From positions 4,048,859-4,112,858 of the forward strand of contig BPJS01000001.1 in NCBI GenBank assembly GCA_026004735.1: 64,000 nucleotides of DNA, in the 5' to 3' direction. The stretch is from Isosphaeraceae bacterium (GTDB lineage: Bacteria > Planctomycetota > Planctomycetia > Isosphaerales > Isosphaeraceae). The translations under genes were made by a program, and so were the position numbers. Shown here one piece after another: positions 17,961 to 27,120 of this stretch (position 1 is its first letter; every line of letters begins with the position of its first letter). The notes beneath the pieces were generated by a model. That model saw only the letters and a program-made list of their open reading frames with translations. It was not told the DNA's origin and made no database searches.

Positions 17961-18815
17961 ATGGCTGCATCCAGCAAGACCCAATTGCTCGAGACGATTT
18001 ACAACCTCCTCAAGAAGCGCTACAAGCTGGAACCGCGAGCGGGCCGGATGAGCGTGCTGGAGGCGGTTCTTTACGGGATCTGCCACGAGGGCACGACCCG
18101 CGAGAACGCGAACCAGGCGCTGTCGCGGTTCAAGGATGCGTATTACGACTGGAACGAGGTCCGGGTCAGTCCGTTGCACGAGCTTCAGGAGACGCTCGTT
18201 GGGATTCCGCGGCGTCATGAGCGTGCCGAGGCGTTGCGACGGTTCCTACGGCAACTGTTTGAGAAAACGTACAGTTTCACACTCGATGAATTGATGAAGA
18301 AGCCGCTCAAGGAGGCGGTGAAGGTTCTCCAGGAGTATGAGGCGCTGCGTTCGGATTTCGTGTTGGCGACGGTGATTCAGAAGGCGCTGGGTGGGCATGC
18401 CTTGCCGATTGACGGTCGGGTTCGCCTGGCCCTGGAGCGGCTGGGCGTGGCGGACTCAGAGGTGGAAACGACGGCGTTGCGGGCCGCGCTTGAGCGGGCT
18501 ATCCCAAAGAACCGCGGCGAGGATTTTATCGACTTACTCGAGGAGCTGTGTCACGACACCTGTCTGGAAACTCTTCCGGAGTGTGGCCGGTGTGAGCTGA
18601 GAAAGCTGTGCCCGACGGGGATCAAACGGTCGGAGGAAGAGCGGGAGGCGTTGAAGGCGGCCCGCAAAGCGCCGCCGAAGGCGGCGGGTGCTGGTCGAGC
18701 CAAGGGATCGACGGAGAAGGCCGGCGGGAAGAAGCCGTCGGAGGGTCATTCGGCGAGCCGCAAGACCGCAGGGCGCGGAGGGGCGGCCACGCCGAAACGG
18801 CGCGGCAGCCATTAG
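17961..18815 (+). CDS. Endonuclease III-like HhH-GPD protein with altered active site and basic tail
   Basis: A 284-residue protein with the endonuclease III fold. The iron-sulfur loop has exact Nth spacing, C-x6-C-x2-C-x5-C (Cys201, 208, 211, 217), and the catalytic Asp is kept (Asp151 in PIDGRVRL). The helix-hairpin-helix sequence LPGVGRKTA is replaced by YEALRSDFVLA (about 126-136), so the hairpin glycines and the Schiff-base lysine are missing. The last 65 residues are Lys/Ala/Gly-rich, like a histone H1 tail. It may bind or scan DNA, or act as a glycosylase without lyase activity. Unlikely to be a standard nth. Confidence 0.78.
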   Translation: MAASSKTQLLETIYNLLKKRYKLEPRAGRMSVLEAVLYGICHEGTTRENANQALSRFKDAYYDWNEVRVSPLHELQETLVGIPRRHERAEALRRFLRQLFEKTYSFTLDELMKKPLKEAVKVLQEYEALRSDFVLATVIQKALGGHALPIDGRVRLALERLGVADSEVETTALRAALERAIPKNRGEDFIDLLEELCHDTCLETLPECGRCELRKLCPTGIKRSEEEREALKAARKAPPKAAGAGRAKGSTEKAGGKKPSEGHSASRKTAGRGGAATPKRRGSH

Positions 18816-19266
18816 ACCGAGGCGCAACGCTCCGCATCGGTCCGCGGCGTAAGGGCCACGCTGGGTAGAGCGGCGGGCCAACGCGAAATCGGGGCGGGCG
18901 TCTCCTCGACGCAGAGCCGACGCCTCCGGTCCGCAGGGTCAGTCAAATCTGTCCTTGACTCGATCCCGTGAAGAGAGTCCGGCGGGGTCGCGCCTGCGGA
19001 CAAGAGAGGCTGGGAGAGATAGGCGAGCTTTGAGCCGGTCGGCGTCGGGACAATCCGCCGGGCCGGAACCGATCACGCAACCACGGCCGCATGGGCCTGG
19101 CGATCGAGGCTCGGCTCGGCGGTTGGGGCGTCAGCGGGGGTGTCTCAGTTTTTTTGTGAAAATCTTTCCGCTCTGGGATCGGCGCCTACACTACGGCACG
19201 ACAGGATGGCTCTCGGCACGCGTGGGCGTGACGAACCATCGTGGTTCCGTACTGGGGGATACACCT
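18816..19266. other. 451-base intergenic region upstream of the fasciclin gene
   Basis: No gene or RNA recognised. An A/T-rich patch at about 19144-19170 lies above a TACACT (19188-19193) that could be the -10 of the fasciclin promoter, but the matching -35 is poor. The remainder is G+C-rich with no ribosome sites worth following. Confidence 0.45.
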
Positions 19267-19761
19267 ATGCGTCGCTTCTATGGTTTGGTTGCCGCGTTGG
19301 CGATGGCTGTTCCGGCGTCGGCGTCGGACAAGACGATCGTGGAGATTGCGGCGAGCAACGCCGATTTCGAGACTCTGGTGGCGGCGGTCAAGGCTGCCGG
19401 TCTGGTTGAGACGCTCAGTGGCGAAGGGCCATTCACGGTTCTGGCACCGACCGACGAGGCCTTCGCCAAGCTGCCGGCTGGCACGCTGGAGTCGCTGCTG
19501 AAGCCCGAGAACAAGGAGAAGTTGGTCTCGATTCTGAAGTATCACGTGATTCCGGGTCGAGTGATGGCCAAGGACGTAGTCGGCCTGTCGGGTAAGGAGG
19601 CGGGTACGGCCCTGGCCGGAAGCAAGTTGGGCATCAAGGTCGATGGCGGCAAGGTCTGCTTCATGGGCAAGACCTCGGCCAACGTCATCAAAACGGACAT
19701 CGAAGCGTCGAATGGCGTGATTCACGTCATCGACACGGTCCTGCTTCCGCCGGATCAGTGA
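19267..19761 (+). CDS. Secreted FAS1 (fasciclin) domain protein
   Basis: A 164-residue protein: signal peptide ([18 protein letters not shown], cleavage likely after ASA) and one FAS1 domain with both conserved blocks, H1 ([15 protein letters not shown]) and H2 ([13 protein letters not shown]). FAS1 proteins act in adhesion or at the cell surface. GGGGGA sits eight bases before the ATG. Codons use more C endings than the neighbouring plus-strand genes, which may mean high expression. A perfect intrinsic terminator follows within 60-90 bases. Confidence 0.93.
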   Translation: MRRFYGLVAALAMAVPASASDKTIVEIAASNADFETLVAAVKAAGLVETLSGEGPFTVLAPTDEAFAKLPAGTLESLLKPENKEKLVSILKYHVIPGRVMAKDVVGLSGKEAGTALAGSKLGIKVDGGKVCFMGKTSANVIKTDIEASNGVIHVIDTVLLPPDQ

Positions 19762-19767
19762 TCAAAG

Positions 19768-19795
19768 TTGGTGGTGAGTCATCGAGTGCTATAGT
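19768..19795 (+). promoter_or_regulatory. Possible promoter directly upstream of an intrinsic terminator
   Basis: TTGGTG (19768-19773), 16 bases, then TATAGT (19790-19795; five of six consensus bases). Predicted transcription start is near 19802, about 20 bases before the terminator hairpin. This could drive the downstream TPR gene through an attenuator, or make a short RNA of about 50 bases. The -35 match is weak. Confidence 0.35.
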
Positions 19796-19820
19796 TTGAG
19801 ACCACGTTGAAGAGGGTTGG

Positions 19821-19854
19821 ACCCACCCTGGCCGTGTGCCAGGGTGGGTTTTTT
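19821..19854 (+). terminator. Intrinsic terminator after the fasciclin gene
   Basis: A perfect 12-base stem (ACCCACCCTGGC, 19821-19832, with GCCAGGGTGGGT, 19838-19849) closes a five-base loop and runs into six T residues (19849-19854). This is the clearest Rho-independent terminator in the window. Confidence 0.92.
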
Positions 19855-19922
19855 GTTGCAGACAAGAAGATGTCGCAGGCCGGAGGTTGGCTGGGTGTCA
19901 ACGCGGGCCGGATTGGCCTAAA

Positions 19923-22193
19923 ATGAAAGGACGTGTGTTTTTCGACCTCAGGCGATGGTTCCCGACCATGGACGTAGTGCGGCGGATGCTCGTCGGTTTG
20001 GGGCGATGGACTGGCTTGCTGGTCGTCGCGATCTGGCCGGGCGTGGGGTTTGGTCGCCAGGAGCCGGCCGCGGAACGAGCGGTGGTGGGGCCGGTGGAGT
20101 CGCTGTTGGAGGGGATACCGGAGTCGCTGACGCCGCGTCCGACGGATTCCCAGCGTGAGTTGATTGAGCTTTTCACCGAGGCGCGATCGCTGGAGGACCG
20201 GCGGCGACTGCGCGAGGCGGCGGATTTGCTGCGACGGGCCGAGCGGCTGGCACCGGACAATCCGGAGGTGCTTCGGCGTTTGTGCCGGCTGAGCTTTGGT
20301 CTGGGGCAGGTCGAGGAGGCGGTCCGTTACGGGGAACGCGCCCTGGAAGCTGACCCGACGGATAGCGCGACGCTGGGGATGGTCCTGGCGATCCGGCTGG
20401 AACGGCAGCAGGATCGAGCAGCGGCCCAGGCGGTGCTCAAGCGGGTGTTGGAGCATCCGGACCTGCCCAAGGATTCCCCCGCGCGGTTAGTGGCGTTGCG
20501 GTTTTTGGGCGATCTTGAGTACGAGATCGAAGGGCGACCGGAGCGGGCAGCGGATGCGTATGAAGCGATCGTCGCCGGGCTGGACGAGCGGCGTGCGGTG
20601 GGGATCTCGGAGCGAGAGGCGCGGCGGATTCTGCGAGGCGGAGAAGCGAACTCGTATCTGCGGTTCGGCGAGGCGTTGATGAAGGCGGGTCGATACGACC
20701 GCGCGCTCGTCGCGTTTCAACGGGGGCTGGCATACGAACCGGACCATGCGCAAATTCCGCGGCTGCTGGCCGAGGCCCAGTTTCGGTCGGGCGACCAGAC
20801 GGCGGCCCTGGAGACGCTGGAGGCCTATCTGAGGCGGCAGCCGCAGGGTCGGGAGCCGTACGAGCTGCTCGGTCAGTTGCTGAAGGCCGCGGGCCGGGGG
20901 GCCGAGTTTCTGCCGCGGTTAGAGGAGGCAGCGCGGAACGATCCCAAGAATCTGTCGCTTCAATTTTTGCTCGCGGACGCCTACCGGGAGGCGGGGCGAG
21001 CGGCGGAAGCGGAGGGGTTGCTGAAGCGGCTGCTGGAGACTGAGGGCGATGTGCAGATTTACGGGCCGCTGCTGGCGTCGCTGATCCGGGACCGCCGGGT
21101 GCCGGAGTTGGTCACCGTCCTGGGCCAGGCGGTGGGCAAGCCGGGTGGGCTGGAGGTTGTCGAGCCGCAGATTCGGGCTCTGATTGGAGATCGGGAGCTG
21201 GCCGCGGCGGTTCTGGATCAAGGGATCGCGTGGCTCAAAGAGGAACCGCAGCGTGTCAGTGATCCGACGCGGAGAGTGCTGGCACTGATCGCGAGCCAGT
21301 CGGGCCAGGGGGACAAGCTGATCGAGATGGACCGAATCGCGCTGGAGCGCAATCCGAGCGTCGAGCGGTATCGGGAGTTGTTTACGGACCTCAACGCGCT
21401 GGGGCGGCACGGGGAGGCGGCCCAGACGCTCGAAGAGTTGATCGAGCGTTACCCGAGTGAGCGTAATCCGATCGTTCTGTACGCCCTAGCTCGAAGCCGG
21501 TTGCTCGCCGGAGAGGTCGAGCGGGCGCTGGAGGCGGCGCAGGAAGCCGAGCGGATCGAGCCGGGCGAGCGTGAGATTCAGTTCCTGATCGGATACCTGC
21601 TGGGGCGATTGGGACGGTCGGAGCAGGCGATCGAGCACTACCAACGACTGCTCGAGTCGCAGGGTTCGGACGCGGATGTGGAGATGCGTGCCCGGGCGGG
21701 GCTCTCGACTGTTTACACGCAGGCCGGCGACATGGAGAAGGCCGAGAACGAGCTCGAGATATTGCTGGAGAAATACCCGGACGATGCCGGGGTGAACAAT
21801 GATTTGGGGTATTTGTATGCCGACCAGGGCAAGCATCTGGACCGGGCCGAGGCGATGATCCGCAAGGCGCTGGCACAGGATCCGGAGAATTCGTCGTTTC
21901 TTGACAGTCTGGGTTGGGTTCTCTACAAACGGGGCCAAACGACCGCAGCATTAGACTATCTGGAGCGAGCGGCGCGGAATCCGAATGCCTCGGCGACGAT
22001 TCACGACCACCTGGGTGACGCCTATTATCGCCTGAAGCGTTATGACGAGGCCGATCGGGCCTGGGCTCGTGCGGAAGAGCTGGCCGGGCGGAGCAAACCC
22101 CCGGAGCCATTGCTCGAGTCGGTCCGGGCCAAGCGGCAGGCCCTCCAAGCGCTCCGCGACGCGGAGCCGGACGGCCGCCCCCACGATCCCTGA
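19923..22193 (+). CDS. Large exported TPR protein
   Basis: A 756-residue protein made almost wholly of TPR units from about residue 75 to 740. Examples are EAADLLRRAERLAPDNPEVLRRL near the start and DYLERAARNPNASATIHDHLG near the end. A hydrophobic segment (WTGLLVVAIWPGVGFG, about 36-51) near the N-terminus suggests export or a membrane anchor. No enzymatic domain is seen, so it is probably a scaffold; such proteins are common in planctomycetes. The start is uncertain: an ATG 45 bases further in (MDVVRRMLVG) also fits a signal peptide. A terminator lies about 70 bases before the gene. Confidence 0.85.
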   Translation: MKGRVFFDLRRWFPTMDVVRRMLVGLGRWTGLLVVAIWPGVGFGRQEPAAERAVVGPVESLLEGIPESLTPRPTDSQRELIELFTEARSLEDRRRLREAADLLRRAERLAPDNPEVLRRLCRLSFGLGQVEEAVRYGERALEADPTDSATLGMVLAIRLERQQDRAAAQAVLKRVLEHPDLPKDSPARLVALRFLGDLEYEIEGRPERAADAYEAIVAGLDERRAVGISEREARRILRGGEANSYLRFGEALMKAGRYDRALVAFQRGLAYEPDHAQIPRLLAEAQFRSGDQTAALETLEAYLRRQPQGREPYELLGQLLKAAGRGAEFLPRLEEAARNDPKNLSLQFLLADAYREAGRAAEAEGLLKRLLETEGDVQIYGPLLASLIRDRRVPELVTVLGQAVGKPGGLEVVEPQIRALIGDRELAAAVLDQGIAWLKEEPQRVSDPTRRVLALIASQSGQGDKLIEMDRIALERNPSVERYRELFTDLNALGRHGEAAQTLEELIERYPSERNPIVLYALARSRLLAGEVERALEAAQEAERIEPGEREIQFLIGYLLGRLGRSEQAIEHYQRLLESQGSDADVEMRARAGLSTVYTQAGDMEKAENELEILLEKYPDDAGVNNDLGYLYADQGKHLDRAEAMIRKALAQDPENSSFLDSLGWVLYKRGQTTAALDYLERAARNPNASATIHDHLGDAYYRLKRYDEADRAWARAEELAGRSKPPEPLLESVRAKRQALQALRDAEPDGRPHDP

Positions 22194-22339
22194 CCGGGCC
22201 CAGATTGCCCGACCGCCGGCGAGAGCTAGGCGGGGCACGGGGGGGGAATGACGATTCGGAAAGAGCGGTTCGGCGAGCATGCCAGGCGCCGCGATCCCTT
22301 TTGGATTTTTTCACGAACAGACGGAGACAGGATGACACC

Positions 22340-23080
22340 ATGGCTGGACACTCCCATGCCGCCAACGTGATGCACCGCAAGGGGGCCGTCGACGCCAAGC
22401 GGGGCAAGCTCTTCAGCAAACTCTGCCGCGCGATCTACGTCGCGGCCAAGAACGGAGGCCCGGACCCGGCGGCCAACATCCGGCTACGCTACGCGATCGA
22501 CAAGGCGCGGTCGGTGAGCGTGCCCAAGGAGAATATCGAGCGATCGATCAAGAAGGCGACCGGCGAGGTCGGCGGCGAGAACTACGAAGAGCTGATGTAC
22601 GAAGGCTACGGCCCGAATGGGGTGGCCGTCCTGTGCAGTGTCATGACCGACAACCGGAATCGGACCGCGGGCGAACTCCGGCGGATCTTCGAGTTGTGCG
22701 GCGGGAATCTGGGAGCGACGGGGTGCGTCAGCTATCTGTTCACATATAAGGGACTGTTCCTGGTCCCGGTCAAGCATGTCGCCGAAGACAAGCTGATGGA
22801 GGTCGTTTTGGAGACTGGTGCCGACGACATGGAGAAGCTGGGCGACTATTACGAGATCACCTGCGACCCGAAGATTTTCGAGAGCGTCAAGGCCGCGCTC
22901 GAGGCGCATCGGATTCCCTGCGAGAGCGCCGAGACGACCTACATTGCCACCAACTACGTCGAACTGGATGCCGAGGCAGCGAAGAAGATGATGAAGCTGC
23001 GGGACCTGCTCGAAGACAACGACGACGTGCAGGAGATCTATTCCAACGAGGAACTGCCAGAGGGAGTCGGGTCGGTGTGA
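22340..23080 (+). CDS. yebC: YebC/PmpR family transcriptional regulator/translation factor
   Basis: A 246-residue YebC/TACO1 protein: MAGHSHAANVMHRKGAVDAKR start, the conserved NIRLRYAIDKARSVSVPKENIERS-type helix region, the YEGYGPNGVAVL strand and a C-terminal acidic helix. Members act as DNA-binding regulators or help ribosomes through polyproline stretches. Unlike the neighbouring plus-strand genes it uses many C-ending codons, a likely mark of high expression. GGAGAC and AGGA precede the ATG. Confidence 0.95.
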   Translation: MAGHSHAANVMHRKGAVDAKRGKLFSKLCRAIYVAAKNGGPDPAANIRLRYAIDKARSVSVPKENIERSIKKATGEVGGENYEELMYEGYGPNGVAVLCSVMTDNRNRTAGELRRIFELCGGNLGATGCVSYLFTYKGLFLVPVKHVAEDKLMEVVLETGADDMEKLGDYYEITCDPKIFESVKAALEAHRIPCESAETTYIATNYVELDAEAAKKMMKLRDLLEDNDDVQEIYSNEELPEGVGSV

Positions 23081-23278
23081 GCGGGCGGGTCGCCATCGGT
23101 TCCGCGGTTGAGCCGTCCGGCAAAAGGCTTGTGGGTGTTACCGTTCCGGCGGAATGTTGCCAGGCCGAGACCATCCGTCGGTCCGAACCGATGCGATTCT
23201 GGACCGGATGCTGATCGTTGAGTCCGAGATGATCGGGAGCCTCTGAGATGAGCCGACCACGAGTCTGAGTATGAGTGT

Positions 23279-24424
23279 ATGAGTGACGAGCCGAGCCGGG
23301 CGGCTCCGGGGCCACGGGTTTTGGGCGAGCTGCTCCGGGTCTTTTTGCGGTTGGGACTGGTCTCGTTCGGCGGACCGGCTGCGCATCTGGCGTTGATGGA
23401 AGAGGAGCTGGTACGGCGGCGGCGCTGGCTGACCCACGAGCGGTTTATGGATCTGGTCAGTGCGGCGAATCTGGTTCCGGGGCCGAACTCGACGGAGGTG
23501 GCGATTCACGTCGGCTGGCTACGCGGAGGCTGGCCTGGGTTGGTGGTTGCGGGGTGTGCGTTCATCCTGCCGGCGGCGGTGCTGGTGAGTGTGTTGGCGG
23601 TGGTCTACGTACGATATGGTTCCGTTCCGGCGGCTCGCGGGATGCTGGGCGGCATCGAGCCGGTGGTGGTGGCGATCGTGGCGCACGCCGCCTGGAAGCT
23701 GGCTCGGGCGGCGATCCGAAGCCCGTCGCAGGCAGCGGTCGCGGTGTTGACCATCGTGGCGGTTCTGGGTGGGGCCGGCCCGCTTTCTGTGCTGATCGCA
23801 GCCGGTTTGCTAGGGATGATGCTCCGGGGGCGGGCACGGCCGACGACGCTGGTGCCGCTCCTGGTCGCGCCACCGGGGCTGGCTGCGCCGGCGGCGGGTA
23901 TCGGGCTGATGCCGTTGTTTCTGGTCTTCGTGAAGATTGGTTCCCTGATTTACGGCAGTGGCTACGTCCTGCTGGCGTTCCTGAGGTCCGAACTGGTCGA
24001 GGCGCGGGGCTGGTTGGACTCTACGCAGCTCATCGACGCGGTCGCGGTCGGGCAATTGACCCCGGGGCCGCTCTTTACCACGGCGACGTTCATTGGCTAT
24101 CTCCTGGCGGGGCTGCCAGGAGCGGTGGTGGCCACAGTCGGCATTTTTCTTCCGGCTTTTGTCTTCGTAGCGGTGAGCGGTCCGCTGGTGCCGAGGCTGA
24201 GGCGAAGCGCGTCGGCCTCGGCGTTTCTCGACGGTGTGAACGCCGCGTCGTGGGCCTTGATCGTCGTCGTGGTCGGCGAGCTTGGGCGGGAGGCGATCGT
24301 GGATCTGCCGACCCTCGTCCTAACGCTCGGGACCGCCGTCGGGCTGGTGACGACGCGGATCAACTCGGCTTGGTGGATCGCCGCTGGCGCGCTGTTAGGT
24401 TGGCTCGGCGTTGGAAACACCTAG
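23279..24424 (+). CDS. chrA: ChrA-type chromate transporter
   Basis: A 381-residue two-domain CHR membrane protein. Domain 1 carries GLVSFGGPAAHLALM and NLVPGPNSTEVAIHVGW; domain 2 carries GSLIYGSGYVLLAFL and AVGQLTPGPLFTTATFIGYL. About ten to twelve hydrophobic helices are visible. The family exports chromate in proton-linked manner; many genomic copies have no proven chromate role. No regulator gene (chrB) is beside it and the ribosome site is weak. It converges on the membrane protein gene that follows. Confidence 0.92.
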   Translation: MSDEPSRAAPGPRVLGELLRVFLRLGLVSFGGPAAHLALMEEELVRRRRWLTHERFMDLVSAANLVPGPNSTEVAIHVGWLRGGWPGLVVAGCAFILPAAVLVSVLAVVYVRYGSVPAARGMLGGIEPVVVAIVAHAAWKLARAAIRSPSQAAVAVLTIVAVLGGAGPLSVLIAAGLLGMMLRGRARPTTLVPLLVAPPGLAAPAAGIGLMPLFLVFVKIGSLIYGSGYVLLAFLRSELVEARGWLDSTQLIDAVAVGQLTPGPLFTTATFIGYLLAGLPGAVVATVGIFLPAFVFVAVSGPLVPRLRRSASASAFLDGVNAASWALIVVVVGELGREAIVDLPTLVLTLGTAVGLVTTRINSAWWIAAGALLGWLGVGNT

Positions 24425-24479
24425 GAACGGCCCGCACCAGTTCAGCGGGAACGCGGGGCGATGCGCAGGGAACCCTGAG

Positions 24480-26072
24480 CTACCGGAGAGGAGGGGCCTG
24501 GTAAAGGAACGGGGCGTTCGACCAGGACCAGAGGTCGGCGTCGTGGTCGGTGACGAAGTTCCAGTGACCGGCGTTGGCGGTGATGGCGGGCATGTGGGTC
24601 AGAGCAGCCAGCAGGCCGATTCCGGCCAGAAGGCCGATTCCCCAACGGCTCCCGAGCAGTATCTGGATCGGGGGGACACACAACAGAGCGATCAGCGGGA
24701 GGATGTCGGTCAGGAGGCGTGATCCCCAGCAGAAGCCGCCGGACCAGTCGCGCCAGGAGGCGATCAGGTAGATGTGGGTCAAGCTGGCGAGGGCAGCGAA
24801 GCTGGCCCAACCGCGTGGCTCGCTGCGGGTCGGGAAGCGGGATCGAAGGACGGGGATGAGCCAGCCGGCGGCGAGCAGGGTCCAGGGTTGGTACACGAAG
24901 AGTCCGCGGGCGGGGGTGATGAGGACGCCGGCCATCGTCGCCGGGCGGAAGAAGTCCCAGTTTTGGGAGCCGGCGTTGGCGTTGACGCAGGCTGGCCCGA
25001 GGAGGTTGTCGTAAAGGGCCAGGTGAAGCCACAGCCAGGGGAGATAGGCCAGCGCGGAGATCAGGGCCAGGCGGATGGCTCGGGTCGGGCACCGGGCGGC
25101 GACCCAAAGCCCGAAACCGCCGACCAGCAAGGCCGCCGTCGGACGGCAGGCAAGCATCCAGCCCAGCGCGAGGCCCTGAATGCCGGTGGCGCGGAGGTTT
25201 GGCCGGCCGCTGGTCGTCCACTCAATCAGCAAAGCGGCAAGCAGGCAGGTCGTCACGCCGCCGTGTTGCCAGAGGGCGAGGCCGACGGTAGTGAGGATCC
25301 CCGAACCGGTCGCCATGAAGGCGGTCGCCACGCCGGCAGCGGCCGGGCTACCGATGCGCAGAGCCGTGAGAAAGAAGAGGGTCAGGGTGATCGAGGCGAC
25401 CAGGGCGGCAGTGAGCTTCTCCAGGCGGCGGTGAACGGGGCGGCTGTCCAGGTCAGCCCCCAGCCAGTGCGCAGGGGCGACAACGGCCACCGCAAACGGC
25501 GTCATGCCCAGCGGGAACGAGGAGAAGACGCGATCGCCTCGAGCCTGGAAGCATTTGAACAGCGAGCCATCAGGGGCGGTCAGGAGGTTGCCAACGGCGG
25601 CATGGGCGAGTTCGGCAACGTCCCAGTCGCCGTCGCGGACGAGGCTCACGGCGGTCGGAATAACGGGCCGGGTGTCGATTGCGCCCAGCCAAGTGCCGTG
25701 GGCCATGTCGAAGAGAAAGAAGGGCAGGCCGACGAAGGCGATCGCCGCAGTCCAGGGAATCGGGCCGCCGTGGGTAGAGAACCGCCGGCAGGCCTCGGCC
25801 CAGCGCCGAGCCCGCTCTAGCCCGTGCTGGCGCTGGCGACGGCTTGTGGCGACGGGTAGAAGGGCAAGCGCCACCCCGACGACGAGCCAGCGTTCGCTGT
25901 AGCGACCGGCGCGCAGGGCCATGACAACGCCGAGGACGGCAAGGACCCCGGCCGCTAACGATACCAGGCGATCCCTCCGGCGATCGGGCGATGGGCCTGC
26001 AGGATGGAAACGGCCGGCGCAGCGGTGGGCCGGCTGTCGCTGGTGCCCCGGCGGGAGGGATGGGATGATCAT
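24480..26072 (-). CDS. Polytopic membrane protein, glycosyltransferase-39-like
   Basis: A 530-residue protein with about ten to twelve hydrophobic helices. After the second helix a periplasmic-type loop (about 110-140, including DMAHGTWLGAIDTRP) holds acidic residues, as in the GT-C/ArnT/PMT fold, and a final soluble segment contains TDHDADLWSW. It may transfer sugar from a lipid carrier, or be one of the unassigned planctomycete membrane proteins; the acceptor is unknown. The ATG giving MIIPSLPPG was chosen because the upstream extension is Pro/Arg-rich with no membrane character. Divergent from the cupredoxin gene. Confidence 0.65.
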   Translation of the reverse strand: MIIPSLPPGHQRQPAHRCAGRFHPAGPSPDRRRDRLVSLAAGVLAVLGVVMALRAGRYSERWLVVGVALALLPVATSRRQRQHGLERARRWAEACRRFSTHGGPIPWTAAIAFVGLPFFLFDMAHGTWLGAIDTRPVIPTAVSLVRDGDWDVAELAHAAVGNLLTAPDGSLFKCFQARGDRVFSSFPLGMTPFAVAVVAPAHWLGADLDSRPVHRRLEKLTAALVASITLTLFFLTALRIGSPAAAGVATAFMATGSGILTTVGLALWQHGGVTTCLLAALLIEWTTSGRPNLRATGIQGLALGWMLACRPTAALLVGGFGLWVAARCPTRAIRLALISALAYLPWLWLHLALYDNLLGPACVNANAGSQNWDFFRPATMAGVLITPARGLFVYQPWTLLAAGWLIPVLRSRFPTRSEPRGWASFAALASLTHIYLIASWRDWSGGFCWGSRLLTDILPLIALLCVPPIQILLGSRWGIGLLAGIGLLAALTHMPAITANAGHWNFVTDHDADLWSWSNAPFLYQAPPLR

Positions 26073-26162
26073 GAGGGTCGGCGTTGGGTTTGCGTGCCCC
26101 GGAACGGGTTTGGGGAGCGTAGCCGGAGAGCGGGATCGGCTCAAGGCGAGGAGAGCGGCTGG

Positions 26163-26882
26163 ATGACGGGCTGGATGGCGGTCGCTGGGGCGCTTTGCCT
26201 GGCGGGAGCGATCGGGTCAGAGGGCGGCGTGGTGAGGGGCCGGGTCGTTTACGATGGACCGATCCCTAAGCCGGTCGCGAACCCGGAAAGCGGGATACCG
26301 CGGGCGATTGTGACGGTCGACGGCGAGGGCGGGCTGAGCGAGGCGGTTGTTTGGCTGGATGGCGTGGCCGAAACGACCGAGCGGCCGCAGGGGCCGATAC
26401 CACCCGCGGTGATGGACCAGGTGGACTTTGCGTTTGTGCCGCATGTGCTAGCGGTGGAGGCCGGCCGCGAGGTCGAGTTTCGCAACAGCGACCTGGCGAA
26501 TCATGGGGTGCGGGCCGTTTCACTCGAGCCGGCTAATGAATTTCAGGTAACGACACCGCCAGGCGGCACGTATCGGCATCGGTTTGTGGCGTCGCGGTTT
26601 CCAGTGGCAATCGGCTGCCCGCTGCATCCGGCGATGGCCGCCTGGGTCTTTGTGTTCAAACACCCGTTCCACGCGGTGACGGATGAGTCGGGCCGGTTTC
26701 GGATCGAGGGCGTGCCGCCGGGTCGATACCGGTTGGAGGTCCGGCATCCGTCGGGCGGAATGCGGTCCGCGCGGGAGGTGGAGGTGACGGCCGATGGGGG
26801 AGATCCGATCCGCGTTGAGTTTCACGCGGAGGATCTGAAGGCGGGCCAGGGCGGGGCTAAAGCGCCGCTTACGAACAAGTGA
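26163..26882 (+). CDS. Secreted cupredoxin-like protein with carboxypeptidase-regulatory domain
   Basis: A 239-residue protein: signal peptide (GWMAVAGALCLAGAIG), a cupredoxin fold (about 25-165) and a C-terminal carboxypeptidase-regulatory-like beta sandwich (about 168-225; FRIEGVPPGRYRLEVRHP). Type 1 copper ligands are in place: His114 (NHGV), Cys152, His155 and Met158 (GCPLHPAM). It resembles the methylamine-utilisation-type plastocyanins found in planctomycetes and probably carries electrons in the periplasm. GGAG lies nine bases before the ATG. A hairpin begins directly after the stop codon. Confidence 0.83.
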   Translation: MTGWMAVAGALCLAGAIGSEGGVVRGRVVYDGPIPKPVANPESGIPRAIVTVDGEGGLSEAVVWLDGVAETTERPQGPIPPAVMDQVDFAFVPHVLAVEAGREVEFRNSDLANHGVRAVSLEPANEFQVTTPPGGTYRHRFVASRFPVAIGCPLHPAMAAWVFVFKHPFHAVTDESGRFRIEGVPPGRYRLEVRHPSGGMRSAREVEVTADGGDPIRVEFHAEDLKAGQGGAKAPLTNK

Positions 26883-26930
26883 ACGACCGCCCAGGCGAGG
26901 AGGGTTGGAGGGCCTCGCGTGGGCGGTCGT
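26883..26930. terminator. Hairpin terminator candidate after cupredoxin gene
   Basis: An 11-base perfect inverted repeat (ACGACCGCCCA, 26883-26893; TGGGCGGTCGT, 26920-26930) is extended by six more pairs inside after one mismatch, with a 12-base loop. It starts at the base after the stop codon and lies between convergent genes. No T-run follows, so it may act with Rho or protect the 3' end. Confidence 0.6.
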
Positions 26931-27120
26931 GACGCCATCCTGGCGATCCCGCGTCGTCCTTGAGTCGGGTTTTTACGCGAGCGAGAGAAGAGCGAACCGC
27001 TGAGGGCGATCGGTCAGGAGCAGGAAGGCCATCCCTGGTGCGTAAGGTAGAGGAAGAGCGGCTGCGGCGGTCTCCGCCTTGATCCACGCCGACAGCCGCT
27101 GAATTGTACGGAGAAGGACC

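Noticed and set aside
24425..24479. Terminator between chrA and the convergent membrane protein gene
   Set aside because: No inverted repeat of useful length in the 55-base gap.
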